From assembly GCA_016762975.1 (NCBI GenBank), contig JAESUV010000018.1, positions 1-9,664 on the forward strand: a DNA stretch of 9,664 nt. Reading direction: 5' to 3'. The translations under genes were made by a program, and so were the position numbers. Positions 1 to 6,976 of this stretch are shown here, one piece after another (the first letter of the stretch is position 1; every line of letters begins with the position of its first letter). This stretch comes from Gammaproteobacteria bacterium. GTDB taxonomy: Bacteria > Pseudomonadota > Gammaproteobacteria > Pseudomonadales > Pseudohongiellaceae. The notes below the pieces were generated by a model that worked only from the letters and a program-made list of their open reading frames with translations, ran no database searches and was not told the origin of the DNA.

Positions 1-1
1 A

Positions 2-784
2 CAGTGGTCAAATGAAGATTTCATTGCTCTGGGTAACAGCATCAAGAGTTCACTCCCGAATGGAATGTATTTCACCAGAAACATGGGTCGTCTGGAAAAT
101 ATTCTTGAGAATTGGATGCGGCAGCGTAGAAAAGAACTCTATACCGCTGATGGCGAGCTCGGTTTCGATGTCGAAGACCTTGAAGATTTCTGGCAGCTCT
201 GGTTCGAACTACAAGAACAGGGCCTGACACCACCAGCCGATGTTATGGCACAAGATACAGGGAAGATGGATGAGTTAATGCTGGTCAATCGGCGCTCATT
301 ATTCGATTTCTTGCATACTACCCAGTTCATGGGCGCGCAGAATTTGATCGACGATGAGCTGGGAATGACGATGATCCCCAATCAAATTGGGGGAAGAGCT
401 GGGCAGTACATGAAACCTGCCATGCTGCTATCAATGGCAGCCAACTCCGCTGACAAATCCGCGGCGGCAAAGCTGATTAACTATATCATTACCACGCCAG
501 AAGCTAATGACATCCTGCTGATCGAGCGTGGGGTTAGTGGCGATGCAAGCATTAGGGAACGAATATCACCGATGCTGTCGCAATCTGAACAGAAGATAAT
601 CAACTATCTCGATTTGGTTGCTACCCACCTCAGCCCAATGCCACCCCCCCCACCTAAGGGTGCCGGCGAAATCGAGCGCAGTTTTAGATCTGCATGGGAG
701 TCAGTCGCCTTTGGACAAAAGTCCGTTAAACAAGGTGCAAAAGACTTCCACGCTTTCGCACAGATGACACTCGCACGCGCTTAA
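2..784 (+). CDS. Sugar ABC transporter substrate-binding protein, C-terminal part (5' end outside window)
   Basis: The frame is open from the left edge, so only the last 260 residues are present; the signal peptide and N-terminal lobe are missing. In Gram-negatives such proteins bind the sugar in the periplasm and deliver it to the permease pair. Family 1 extracellular solute-binding character is inferred from the C-terminal lobe: a helix-rich segment with ADVMAQDTGKMDELM, a predicted ligand-cleft stretch GMTMIPNQIGGRAGQYMKP, and the typical helix 'KSAAAKLINYIITTPEAND', where an allowed number of terminal residues is seen before the tail. The tail carries five consecutive prolines (MPPPPPKGAGEIERSF), encoded partly by a run of eight C (644-651). 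The position directly before two permease genes, with only a 19-bp gap, supports the role strongly. The substrate cannot be read from the sequence; co-encoded enzymes suggest a sugar, amino sugar or polyol. Confidence 0.88.
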   Translation, partial: QWSNEDFIALGNSIKSSLPNGMYFTRNMGRLENILENWMRQRRKELYTADGELGFDVEDLEDFWQLWFELQEQGLTPPADVMAQDTGKMDELMLVNRRSLFDFLHTTQFMGAQNLIDDELGMTMIPNQIGGRAGQYMKPAMLLSMAANSADKSAAAKLINYIITTPEANDILLIERGVSGDASIRERISPMLSQSEQKIINYLDLVATHLSPMPPPPPKGAGEIERSFRSAWESVAFGQKSVKQGAKDFHAFAQMTLARA

Positions 785-803
785 AGAATTTGTAGCGCAA
801 GCA

Positions 804-1757
804 ATGGAGTCGACAATAAAGAGCCCACAGGAAAACGAAGATCACACTTGGCGAGTCCGCTTATTAAAAATCTGGCGCCGCAACGGGCCTGGCTATCTTT
901 TCCTCTTGCCCTGGCTGATAGGCTTCTTCGGGCTGACGCTTGGCCCAGCGATCGCGTCATTTTACTTGTCTTTCACCAATTACGATTTACTCGAACCGGC
1001 ACGTTGGACAGGATTAAGTAATTACAAATTTGCATTCTTCAATGATGCTCGCCTACACAAATCACTAAGTGTCACGTTTACCTATGTAATGTGGTCAGTA
1101 CCGCTTCGTTTGTCTGTGGCTTTGGCACTAGCGATGGTATTGGATCGCTCAGTTCGCGGAGTTTCCTTCTACCGGGCAACATTCTATCTACCATCGCTTC
1201 TAGGTGCTTCAGTCGCAGTATCAGTATTGTGGCGACAAATTTTTGGTTCTGAAGGGCTTGTGAACTATCTTTTACTTCTCACAACAGGTATCACCGGTCC
1301 CTCCTGGGTAACCCACCCAGACTATGCTCTTTCAACGCTAATCGTTCTGGCCGTATGGCAGTTCGGCTCGCCAATGATTATTTTCCTGGCTGGTTTGAGG
1401 CAAATACCACAAGACCTATATGAGGCTTCTTCGATGGACGGCGCTGGCTCATTACGACAGTTTTACCGCATAACTCTGCCACTGCTGGCGCCAGTTATCT
1501 TCTTTAATCTTGTTCTTCAAACTATCGAAGCATTTAAAACCTTCACACAAGCTTTTATCGTCTCCGGCGGTACCGGTGGACCGGTTGACTCGACAATGTT
1601 CTACAGTCTTTACATGTATCTTGAAGCTTTTGCGAACTTCCGAATGGGCTACGCCTCTGCATTAGCTTGGATACTGATGGTTATCATAGGTATTTTCACC
1701 TCCATTGCTTTCCTGACATCAAAATATTGGGTCTACTATGAGGACGAGAGACGGTGA
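804..1757 (+). CDS. Sugar ABC transporter permease, MalF/UgpA/LacF-type
   Basis: This 317-residue inner-membrane subunit should form half of the translocation pore of a CUT1-type sugar importer. A basic cytoplasmic N-terminus (RLLKIWRRNGPG) precedes about six hydrophobic segments, near residues 32-54, 93-113, 126-145, 177-198, 227-247 and 286-306. The cytoplasmic EAA loop that docks on the ATPase is seen as EASSMDGAG starting at residue 207, with the following I-x-LP at about 223-226 (RITLPLL). Length is normal for MalF-like proteins without the large periplasmic insertion. The ATG at 804 has no good Shine-Dalgarno (upstream gcgcaagca), so translation may depend on coupling to the binding-protein gene that ends 19 bp upstream. 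The next permease starts at its stop codon. Function is confident at family level; the transported sugar is unknown. Confidence 0.94.
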   Translation: MESTIKSPQENEDHTWRVRLLKIWRRNGPGYLFLLPWLIGFFGLTLGPAIASFYLSFTNYDLLEPARWTGLSNYKFAFFNDARLHKSLSVTFTYVMWSVPLRLSVALALAMVLDRSVRGVSFYRATFYLPSLLGASVAVSVLWRQIFGSEGLVNYLLLLTTGITGPSWVTHPDYALSTLIVLAVWQFGSPMIIFLAGLRQIPQDLYEASSMDGAGSLRQFYRITLPLLAPVIFFNLVLQTIEAFKTFTQAFIVSGGTGGPVDSTMFYSLYMYLEAFANFRMGYASALAWILMVIIGIFTSIAFLTSKYWVYYEDERR

Positions 1758-2608
1758 TGAAAACTACACGCAAATCCTTTCCGTGGGGGCAATTCACGCG
1801 TCACGCTCTTTTGATCTTGGCTTCGCTCTTGATGATTTATCCGCTGCTGTGGATGATGAGCAGCGCATTCAAGCTAGACTCACAAATATTCAGCAGCATG
1901 GGCCTGCTTCCCACTGAGTTTAACCTGGACAACTTCATAGATGGCTGGAGCGCTCTCAGGGTCGATTTCGCAGTTTTCTATATTAATTCATTCGTGATCG
2001 CGTTTTTGTCAGTACTCGGAAACCTTATGGCTTGCTCACTGACAGCGTATGCTTTCACAAGGCTTGAATTCAGATTTAAGAAGTTTTGGTTCGCTCTGAT
2101 GCTGGGCACATTAATGCTTCCCTATCACGTGACCCTGGTTCCTCAGTATATATTGTTTAGCCAGCTAGGCTGGGTAAACACTATTCTCCCGTTGGTTGTG
2201 CCAAAATTTCTGGCAGTAGACGCGTTCTTCATTTTCTTGATGGTACAGTTTTTTCGCGGCATCCCACGAGAGATCGACGAAGCAGCGACTCTGGACGGAT
2301 GCGGTCCATGGCGGATTTACTGGCGAATTATGCTCCCTTTATCAACACCCATACTAGCCACCGCTGCCATCTTTTCCTTCATTTGGTCGTATGATGACTT
2401 CCTGGGACCGCTGATTTATCTGAATGACATGCAGGGATGGACAGTTCCGCTCGCGCTTCGCGCATTTGTTGATGCCAGCGGCGGAGAGTCGCTCTATGGC
2501 GAACTGTTTGCCATGTCGACCTTGTCTCTAGTTCCTGTATTCATCGTCTTCCTGGCTTTCCAAAATCTGATCATTCGTGGCGTTGCGCTCGGTGCACTTA
2601 AAAGATGA
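1757..2608 (+). CDS. Sugar ABC transporter permease, MalG/UgpE-type
   Basis: Second membrane subunit of the importer, expected to heterodimerise with the preceding permease. It has about six membrane segments (first near residues 16-37) and the EAA loop EAATLDGCGP near residue 175, followed by RIMLPLSTP, the classical CUT1 MalG pattern. The C-terminus ends LIIRGVALGALKR, as usual for MalG-like subunits (a terminal 'GAVKG'-like tail). Two starts are possible: GTG at 1754, giving a 4-bp GTGA overlap with the upstream stop, or ATG at 1757, sharing one base (TGATG). I prefer ATG because the GAGAG at 1746-1750 is then spaced 6 bases away. The gene ends in an ATGA overlap with the oxidoreductase, so translational coupling is likely. 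Confidence 0.93.
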   Translation: MKTTRKSFPWGQFTRHALLILASLLMIYPLLWMMSSAFKLDSQIFSSMGLLPTEFNLDNFIDGWSALRVDFAVFYINSFVIAFLSVLGNLMACSLTAYAFTRLEFRFKKFWFALMLGTLMLPYHVTLVPQYILFSQLGWVNTILPLVVPKFLAVDAFFIFLMVQFFRGIPREIDEAATLDGCGPWRIYWRIMLPLSTPILATAAIFSFIWSYDDFLGPLIYLNDMQGWTVPLALRAFVDASGGESLYGELFAMSTLSLVPVFIVFLAFQNLIIRGVALGALKR

Positions 2609-3702
2609 CAAACAAACTGAGTGTTGCCGTAGTAGGCGGTGGAGTTGGACAAGGACACATTCAGGCTTATAGACAGTTGCCTGATCTCTACGAGGTCACT
2701 GCCTTTTGCGATATTGACGACACGAAAGTAAAAACTGTATGCGACGAATATGATATCGCCAATTCGGCACATAAGATTGAAGAACTATTCGACCTTGATA
2801 TTGATATTGATATTGTCGATATCTGTACCCCTTCAAATATGCACTTTGCGCAGGCGCTAAAAACTATAGATGCAGGTAAGAATGTGGTTATAGAGAAGCC
2901 CATGGCATCTTCATTGGCCGAGGCAGACGAACTTATCGAAGCCGGGCTGAATTCTTCAGCCTCAGTGTTTCCTGTATTTCAGTATCGATTTGGAAATGGT
3001 ATAGGCCGACTTCGACACCTCATCGAAAAAGGTTTTGCTGGTACTCCAGCCGTTGTAACAGCCGAAACCCATTGGTTTCGGGGTGACGATTATTACTCAG
3101 CTGGACCATGGCGAGGTCAGTGGGCTAGTGAATTGGGCGGCACTCTCACAACCCACGCCACTCATATCCACGATTTACTTGTGAATATTCTGGGGCCAGT
3201 TGAAAGTGTTTTTGCGCGCGCTGATAATCGCATCAATGGAAATGAGACCGAGGACAGAGCGATACTCTCTTTGGCATTCCAAGACGGCAGCCTGGCGACT
3301 TCCTCTGTCACGCTAGGCTCGCATCAAGAAACATCCCGACTGCGATTCTGCTTCACTGACGTAACCGCAGAGAGTTGTCAGGATCCTTATAATCCTGGCC
3401 GAGATCCCTGGCTATTTAGTCATTCAAACCCAATTGAACAAACCAGAATTGATACTGTGCTCGCCGACTATCAGTCGACTTCGGAAGGGTTCGTTGGGCA
3501 ATTCGAAAGAATTCATGCAGCACTTTGCGGTGGCGCAGAACCCCCGGTAGCAATTACCGATGCTCGCGCATCTCTAGAGCTTCTGACTGCCGCTTACTGG
3601 TCAATACAGACTGGTGAGGTGGTTGAGCTACCAATTTCAGATATACATCCTTTCTACAGGGGTTGGACGAACAATATGAACAAAGGGTTTTCAAATGGCT
3701 AG
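2605..3702 (+). CDS. Gfo/Idh/MocA family NAD(P)-dependent sugar/cyclitol oxidoreductase
   Basis: This 365-residue cytoplasmic dehydrogenase has the standard two-domain layout. The N-terminal Rossmann fold shows VAVVGGGVGQGH (residues 7-18), VDICTPSNMH (71-80) and the family hallmark EKP at 97-99. The C-terminal alpha/beta domain follows QYRFGNG (126-132). The catalytic segment GGTLTTHATHIHDLL (178-192) carries the conserved histidine, probably H187. The residue four before it, often Asp or Asn in this family, is Thr183. Such enzymes oxidise or reduce hydroxyls of sugars, inositols or their derivatives with NAD(P). The gene is embedded between permease and ATPase, with an ATGA overlap upstream and an 8-bp overlap downstream, so it is co-expressed with uptake and probably acts on the imported compound. 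An in-frame (TTGATA)3 repeat at 2795-2815 encodes the acidic DIDIDI stretch. Exact substrate unknown. Confidence 0.9.
   Translation: MTNKLSVAVVGGGVGQGHIQAYRQLPDLYEVTAFCDIDDTKVKTVCDEYDIANSAHKIEELFDLDIDIDIVDICTPSNMHFAQALKTIDAGKNVVIEKPMASSLAEADELIEAGLNSSASVFPVFQYRFGNGIGRLRHLIEKGFAGTPAVVTAETHWFRGDDYYSAGPWRGQWASELGGTLTTHATHIHDLLVNILGPVESVFARADNRINGNETEDRAILSLAFQDGSLATSSVTLGSHQETSRLRFCFTDVTAESCQDPYNPGRDPWLFSHSNPIEQTRIDTVLADYQSTSEGFVGQFERIHAALCGGAEPPVAITDARASLELLTAAYWSIQTGEVVELPISDIHPFYRGWTNNMNKGFSNG
3683..3687 (+). promoter_or_regulatory. Shine-Dalgarno for the ATPase gene, inside the upstream CDS
   Basis: AAGGG lies 7 bases before the ATG at 3695, inside the last codons of the oxidoreductase. It supports this start and the 8-bp gene overlap. 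Confidence 0.6.
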
Positions 3703-4783
3703 GCTTGAACTCAAAAATGTAATTAAAAATTTCGGTTCTGTAGAGGTCATAAAAGGAGTCGACCTTGCAATAGGTGACGGCGAATTTGTCGTTATTGTAG
3801 GCCCTTCAGGATGTGGAAAATCCACATTGCTGCGCCTGATTGCCGGACTTGAGGAAATGACCAGTGGCGCAATCTTGATGGACGATGAGCGAGTTGATGA
3901 TGTTCCCGCTGCAAAGCGTGAGCTCGCTATGGTATTTCAATCCTACGCACTTTATCCACATATGACAGTGCGTAAAAACCTCTCTTTCGGCCTGGAAACC
4001 ATGAAGGTGCCAAAGGACGAAATTGAATCTCTAATAACAGCTGCTGCTGAAACACTACAAATTGGTGCGCTGTTAGATCGTAAACCTGGACAACTTTCCG
4101 GAGGTCAATGTCAGCGCGTCGCTATCGGCCGCGCAATAGTGCGCAATCCCAAAATATTTCTATTCGATGAACCGCTTTCAAATCTTGATGCCGAACTTCG
4201 TACGCAGATGCGAATAGAAATTAACAAGCTGCATCAACGGCTCAACGCCACTATGATATTTGTCACTCACGATCAAACAGAAGCAATGACCCTCGCCGAC
4301 CGAATCGTTATTTTGAACGGGGGGAAAGTGGAGCAAGTAGGAACACCTTTAGAGCTTTATAATAACCCGGACAATATGTTTGTTGGCGGATTCATTGGCA
4401 GTCCACGCATGAATTTCTTACCAGGAGTCGTATTGCCTGAAACCGGTGACAATACCCGCATTAAGCTTGTTGGAGGCAATGAAATCCACACCAAGCTGTC
4501 TTCTGATTCTCTACCGGAGGGTGCTAAAGTTACTATAGGTGTTCGACCTGAAAGCTTCGTGCAAGTGGATGCGAACCGGGCCCTAGTGACAGGTGAAGTA
4601 CAGATTGCTGAGCATCTGGGCGGAGAAACATTCGTCTACGTAAGCCTTACAAACGGCGACACCATCACTGTGGGAATTAAAGGGCAGGCGAAATTAGTTC
4701 CTGGGGACGAAATGCATCTTGCTGTTGCCGGTTCCGAATTTCATATCTTTGGTGAAGATGAAAAAGTAATACGTCACGTTTAG
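3695..4783 (+). CDS. ugpC: Sugar ABC transporter ATP-binding protein, MsmK/UgpC/MalK-type
   Basis: This 362-residue cytoplasmic ATPase would power the two permeases encoded upstream. The nucleotide-binding domain is complete: Walker A GPSGCGKST (36-44), Q-loop Q82 in MVFQSYALYPHMTV, ABC signature LSGGQ (134-138), Walker B IFLFDEP with catalytic E159, D-loop LSNLD (161-165) and H-loop H192 (FVTHDQTEAM). A MalK-type C-terminal regulatory (TOBE/OB) domain follows, with GFIGSPRMNFLPG (232-244) and GVRPESF (282-288). One oddity is that the residue after LSGGQ is Cys139, where Arg or Gln is usual (LSGGQRQR). The symbol ugpC is used in the broad annotation sense only; a glycerol-3-phosphate substrate is not implied. 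It is the last gene of the operon and converges on the GntR gene. Confidence 0.95.
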   Translation: MARLELKNVIKNFGSVEVIKGVDLAIGDGEFVVIVGPSGCGKSTLLRLIAGLEEMTSGAILMDDERVDDVPAAKRELAMVFQSYALYPHMTVRKNLSFGLETMKVPKDEIESLITAAAETLQIGALLDRKPGQLSGGQCQRVAIGRAIVRNPKIFLFDEPLSNLDAELRTQMRIEINKLHQRLNATMIFVTHDQTEAMTLADRIVILNGGKVEQVGTPLELYNNPDNMFVGGFIGSPRMNFLPGVVLPETGDNTRIKLVGGNEIHTKLSSDSLPEGAKVTIGVRPESFVQVDANRALVTGEVQIAEHLGGETFVYVSLTNGDTITVGIKGQAKLVPGDEMHLAVAGSEFHIFGEDEKVIRHV

Positions 4784-4827
4784 AATTTCAGTCTATCCAA
4801 ATCATACCGACTGCAACTTCACAAACC
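4784..4827. other. Convergent intergenic gap, no clear terminator
   Basis: 44 bp separate the stop of the ATPase gene and the stop of the GntR gene. I see no convincing GC-rich hairpin with a T-run on either strand, so termination may be Rho-dependent or may overlap the genes. Confidence 0.5.
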
Positions 4828-5529
4828 TTAGTCAGCCCTAGCATCGATTTCCGTCAGACGCCGGACTAGGTTACGGCCACCCTCTATCAAATCCATTCGG
4901 ATAGCCTCTCGTAAGGCATAAGCATCGCGCGCTCGCAATGCATTTAGCACATACACGTGCTGGTGCTTATCTTCGTAGCTTGGGCACGCATCGGGGTAAA
5001 GCTCTCTGAGTAGCGGACCAATCCGAATCCAGAGACTTTCGAGCACTTCTATCAAAGTAGCCATTCCTGAACAGGTGTAGAGCCCAAAATGAAAATCGAA
5101 ATTCTTATGTAGAGCTGTCTGCCAATCACCTGCTGCTTCCGCGGCAATCAGTTCCTCATGGATTTCTGCAAGCTGGTCGATCATTGCGTCATCGATGCGC
5201 GGAAGTGCCCGCTCGGCGGCCAAGGGTTCCAGCTGCATCCTGATATCTCGAATCTCGAAATATTCTCTCTTTGTGAGTCTTCTGACTCGGATGTAGTATC
5301 GCGGCTTGATCTCGATTGCTCGCTCGTGAGCTAACTGAAATAGTGCTTCGCGAACCGGGGTTTCCGAAGTTCCCATCTGCTGCGCCAATTCACGCACTTT
5401 TAGACGCTGATGTGGTGCGAATTCAGCACGCATGAGTGCGGTACGCAGTTGCACATACACCACCTCAGATAGTGAAGAGTTACTTTCGCCAGAATCAGCG
5501 GCAGGGATATCGGTTGTCAATTCACTCAT
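4828..5529 (-). CDS. GntR-family transcriptional regulator, FadR/FCD subfamily
   Basis: This 233-residue DNA-binding regulator has an N-terminal winged helix-turn-helix, near residues 20-84. Its recognition region RLKVRELAQQMGTSETPVREALFQLAHERAIE (42-73, in two adjoining parts) has the canonical T-x-V-R-E-A-L motif. An all-helical FCD ligand domain (about 88-228) follows. Metal/ligand positions visible by pattern are N143 and H147 (NFDFH), H191 before VLNALRARDA, and D213 where a third His is usual. I chose ATG 5529 (MSELTTD) rather than a start at 5565. The later start gives an 8-bp ATGAGTGA overlap with the aminotransferase stop and fits the family's normal short N-terminus. It is likely co-transcribed with the aminotransferase and probably autoregulates through the palindromes at 6824-6837 and 6921-6930. 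The inducer is unknown, presumably a pathway sugar acid or intermediate. Confidence 0.92.
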   Translation of the reverse strand: MSELTTDIPAADSGESNSSLSEVVYVQLRTALMRAEFAPHQRLKVRELAQQMGTSETPVREALFQLAHERAIEIKPRYYIRVRRLTKREYFEIRDIRMQLEPLAAERALPRIDDAMIDQLAEIHEELIAAEAAGDWQTALHKNFDFHFGLYTCSGMATLIEVLESLWIRIGPLLRELYPDACPSYEDKHQHVYVLNALRARDAYALREAIRMDLIEGGRNLVRRLTEIDARAD

Positions 5530-6781
5530 AAGCTTTACGTTTTTTTGCCAATGCGGAAAATGCACTATCGGTTGCCTCTAGCGCTTTGTCTATTTCTTCA
5601 AAGGTATGCGCGGTACTTAGGAACATATTATGGCGGTGATGCATGTAGACTCCCCTACTCAGCGCCTCTTGACAGAAGGCAGCGCCTAAGCGAGCGTCAT
5701 GGTCTCGAGAAAATTGAAGCAGAGGCATTGCTGGAGGTCCAGATTGCGTAAGCTCAAAGCCATGCCGCAAGGACTGCTCTTGCAAACCGTCACGGAGCCG
5801 CTGACCCGAGGCTTGAATCAATTCTGGCCCACCACTCTTTTGCAATTCCCTTATAGTAGCTATCGCGGCGGCCATGGGTGCGCCGGTGTACCAGAAAGAA
5901 CCTGTTATGAAGATCTGCCCCGCCGCTTCTCGAAAACGGTCATTCCCAACCACCGCTGCTAACGGATGTCCATTCGCAATGGCCTTGGAATAAGCCGCCA
6001 AATCAGGGCGCACGCCAAAAGGCTCCCAGGAGCCACCCAGATCCAAGCGGAAGCCAGCACGCACGTCATCGAGCACCAATGCCGCGCCGGTTGAATCGCA
6101 ATGACCGCGAATGGCAGTAACAAATTCAGATGTTGGCTCTTCTTGTCTTATACCCAGATCGTGCCGAAATGGAGCTACTAGAATTGCTGCCAGATCATCA
6201 CCTGCTTGTGCGACCGCATGGGCTAGAGACTCGGTGTTGTTGTAATCGAAACTCAGTATATGGGCGCGGTCTTCCGCAGTTACCCCCACCAGCGAGGGGG
6301 AGCACCAAGGGACTGCACCATGATAGGCACCACGGGCAAGCAATAGCTTTCGCTTACCAGTCGCTGCTCTCGCTATCGTCACGCAAGCCGTGGTCGCATC
6401 GCATCCGTTTTTTTGAAACATTGCCCAATCGGCCATGGGTATCGTGTTGACCAACAACTCTGCCAGTTCGACTACCTGGTCAGTCGGGCCATTTAAACAA
6501 TCACCACGATTCCACCGCGCAGCAACAGCCTCTTCTACCTCAGGATGTTGGTGGCCAAGAATGATCGGTCCCCAGGAGCACATAAAATCAATATATTCGT
6601 GCCCATCGACGTCGGTCACTCGGGCGCCTTTACCGCCAGTGAAGAATTGTGGATAACCCGAAGGCATTGCGGCCACTCTCTGGTGTCCCCACATACCTGC
6701 AGGAATCACTTTTAAGGCTCGCTCCTGTAAGGCTTGACCCAAGGGACGGCTCCGAAATTCATTGGAATTGCTTGCTGACAT
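5522..6781 (-). CDS. Class III PLP-dependent aminotransferase (glutamate-1-semialdehyde aminomutase-like fold)
   Basis: This 419-residue fold-type I PLP enzyme is full length for the class. Visible landmarks: substrate-side segment FTGGKGARVTDVDGHEYIDF (47-66), the cofactor phosphate loop KNGCDATTA (124-132), aromatic stacking motif GAYHG (151-155), VLDDVRAGFR with the pyridine-nitrogen Asp238 (236-245), and the Schiff-base lysine K266 in AAYSKAIANGHPLAAVVG. The NG-C/S-DAT phosphate loop resembles GSA-like aminotransferases found in sugar-modification clusters more than true HemL (usually SGTEA), so a housekeeping haem role is unlikely. It should move an amino group between an amino acid (or amino sugar) and an aldehyde or ketone in the cytoplasm. 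GAGAG lies just before the ATG. It is the first gene of the minus-strand unit, overlapped by gntR and divergent from the split transketolase. Direction and substrate are not readable from the sequence. Confidence 0.88.
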   Translation of the reverse strand: MSASNSNEFRSRPLGQALQERALKVIPAGMWGHQRVAAMPSGYPQFFTGGKGARVTDVDGHEYIDFMCSWGPIILGHQHPEVEEAVAARWNRGDCLNGPTDQVVELAELLVNTIPMADWAMFQKNGCDATTACVTIARAATGKRKLLLARGAYHGAVPWCSPSLVGVTAEDRAHILSFDYNNTESLAHAVAQAGDDLAAILVAPFRHDLGIRQEEPTSEFVTAIRGHCDSTGAALVLDDVRAGFRLDLGGSWEPFGVRPDLAAYSKAIANGHPLAAVVGNDRFREAAGQIFITGSFWYTGAPMAAAIATIRELQKSGGPELIQASGQRLRDGLQEQSLRHGFELTQSGPPAMPLLQFSRDHDARLGAAFCQEALSRGVYMHHRHNMFLSTAHTFEEIDKALEATDSAFSALAKKRKAYE

Positions 6782-6823
6782 CCGCTCTCTCTATCTATTT
6801 CACTAAGTACAATGTATCGTTGG

Positions 6824-6837
6824 TTTGATATATCAAA
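6824..6837. promoter_or_regulatory. Operator 1: perfect 14-bp palindrome TTTGATATATCAAA
   Basis: The 14 bases form an exact palindrome. It lies about 43 bp upstream of the aminotransferase ATG. The sequence GTTTGATATATCA (6823-6835) recurs inverted at the second site. A short AT-rich palindrome of this size fits GntR/FCD operators. Assignment to the neighbouring regulator is inference from position. Confidence 0.68.
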
Positions 6838-6855
6838 TAATAGAAGAATTAGCAA
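6827..6855 (-). promoter_or_regulatory. Candidate promoter for the aminotransferase-gntR unit
   Basis: On the minus strand TTGCTA (6855-6850) and TATATC (6832-6827) are separated by 17 bases, each with four of six consensus matches. The -10 lies inside operator 1. The consensus match is modest, so the call rests mainly on spacing and location. Confidence 0.33.
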
Positions 6856-6902
6856 CAAAACAGCGAATAACCTCAATAATACTTCATAATCACCATTTTA
6901 AG

Positions 6903-6931
6903 TTGACGTAAACGATATTATGATATATCAA
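6903..6931 (+). promoter_or_regulatory. Candidate promoter for the split transketolase genes
   Basis: TTGACG (6903-6908) matches five of six bases of the sigma70 -35 box. It is followed after 17 bases by TATCAA (6926-6931), four of six matches to -10. The -10 overlaps operator 2, a configuration that would allow repression. The weak -10 makes this tentative. Confidence 0.4.
6921..6930. promoter_or_regulatory. Operator 2: TGATATATCA palindrome, with 13-base match to operator 1
   Basis: The 10-bp core TGATATATCA is palindromic. The 12-mer TGATATATCAAA (6921-6932) is identical to 6826-6837. Centres of the two sites are 95 bp apart, near nine turns of B-DNA, so both would face the same side. It sits 46 bp before the transketolase start and over a candidate -10. 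Confidence 0.65.
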
Positions 6932-6976
6932 ACATCTACTAATAAGCGCACAATCTAAAAAGAACGGAACAAATTC

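Larger units (their letters stand above)
6782..6976. promoter_or_regulatory. Divergent intergenic regulatory region between aminotransferase and transketolase genes
   Basis: An AT-rich 195-bp region is shared by the two divergent transcription units. It contains two TGATATATCA palindromes, one near each start, plus candidate promoters overlapping them, listed separately. It carries no coding region of its own. The arrangement, two operators plus a regulator gene in one of the divergent units, is typical for local GntR control. Confidence 0.75.

Noticed and set aside
2795..2815. Hexamer repeat as a CRISPR or regulatory repeat
   Set aside because: It is short, in frame inside a coding region and has no spacers.
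5530..5565. Upstream start (MHFPHWQKNVKL) for the GntR gene
   Set aside because: It would overlap the aminotransferase by 44 bp; ATG 5529 gives an 8-bp overlap and a normal FCD N-terminus.
5545..6656. Several plus-strand frames of 68-106 aa across the aminotransferase
   Set aside because: They are antisense shadows of a well-supported minus-strand gene with complete PLP motifs.
5522..6781. Annotation as hemL for haem synthesis
   Set aside because: Context is sugar catabolism and the phosphate loop differs from HemL.
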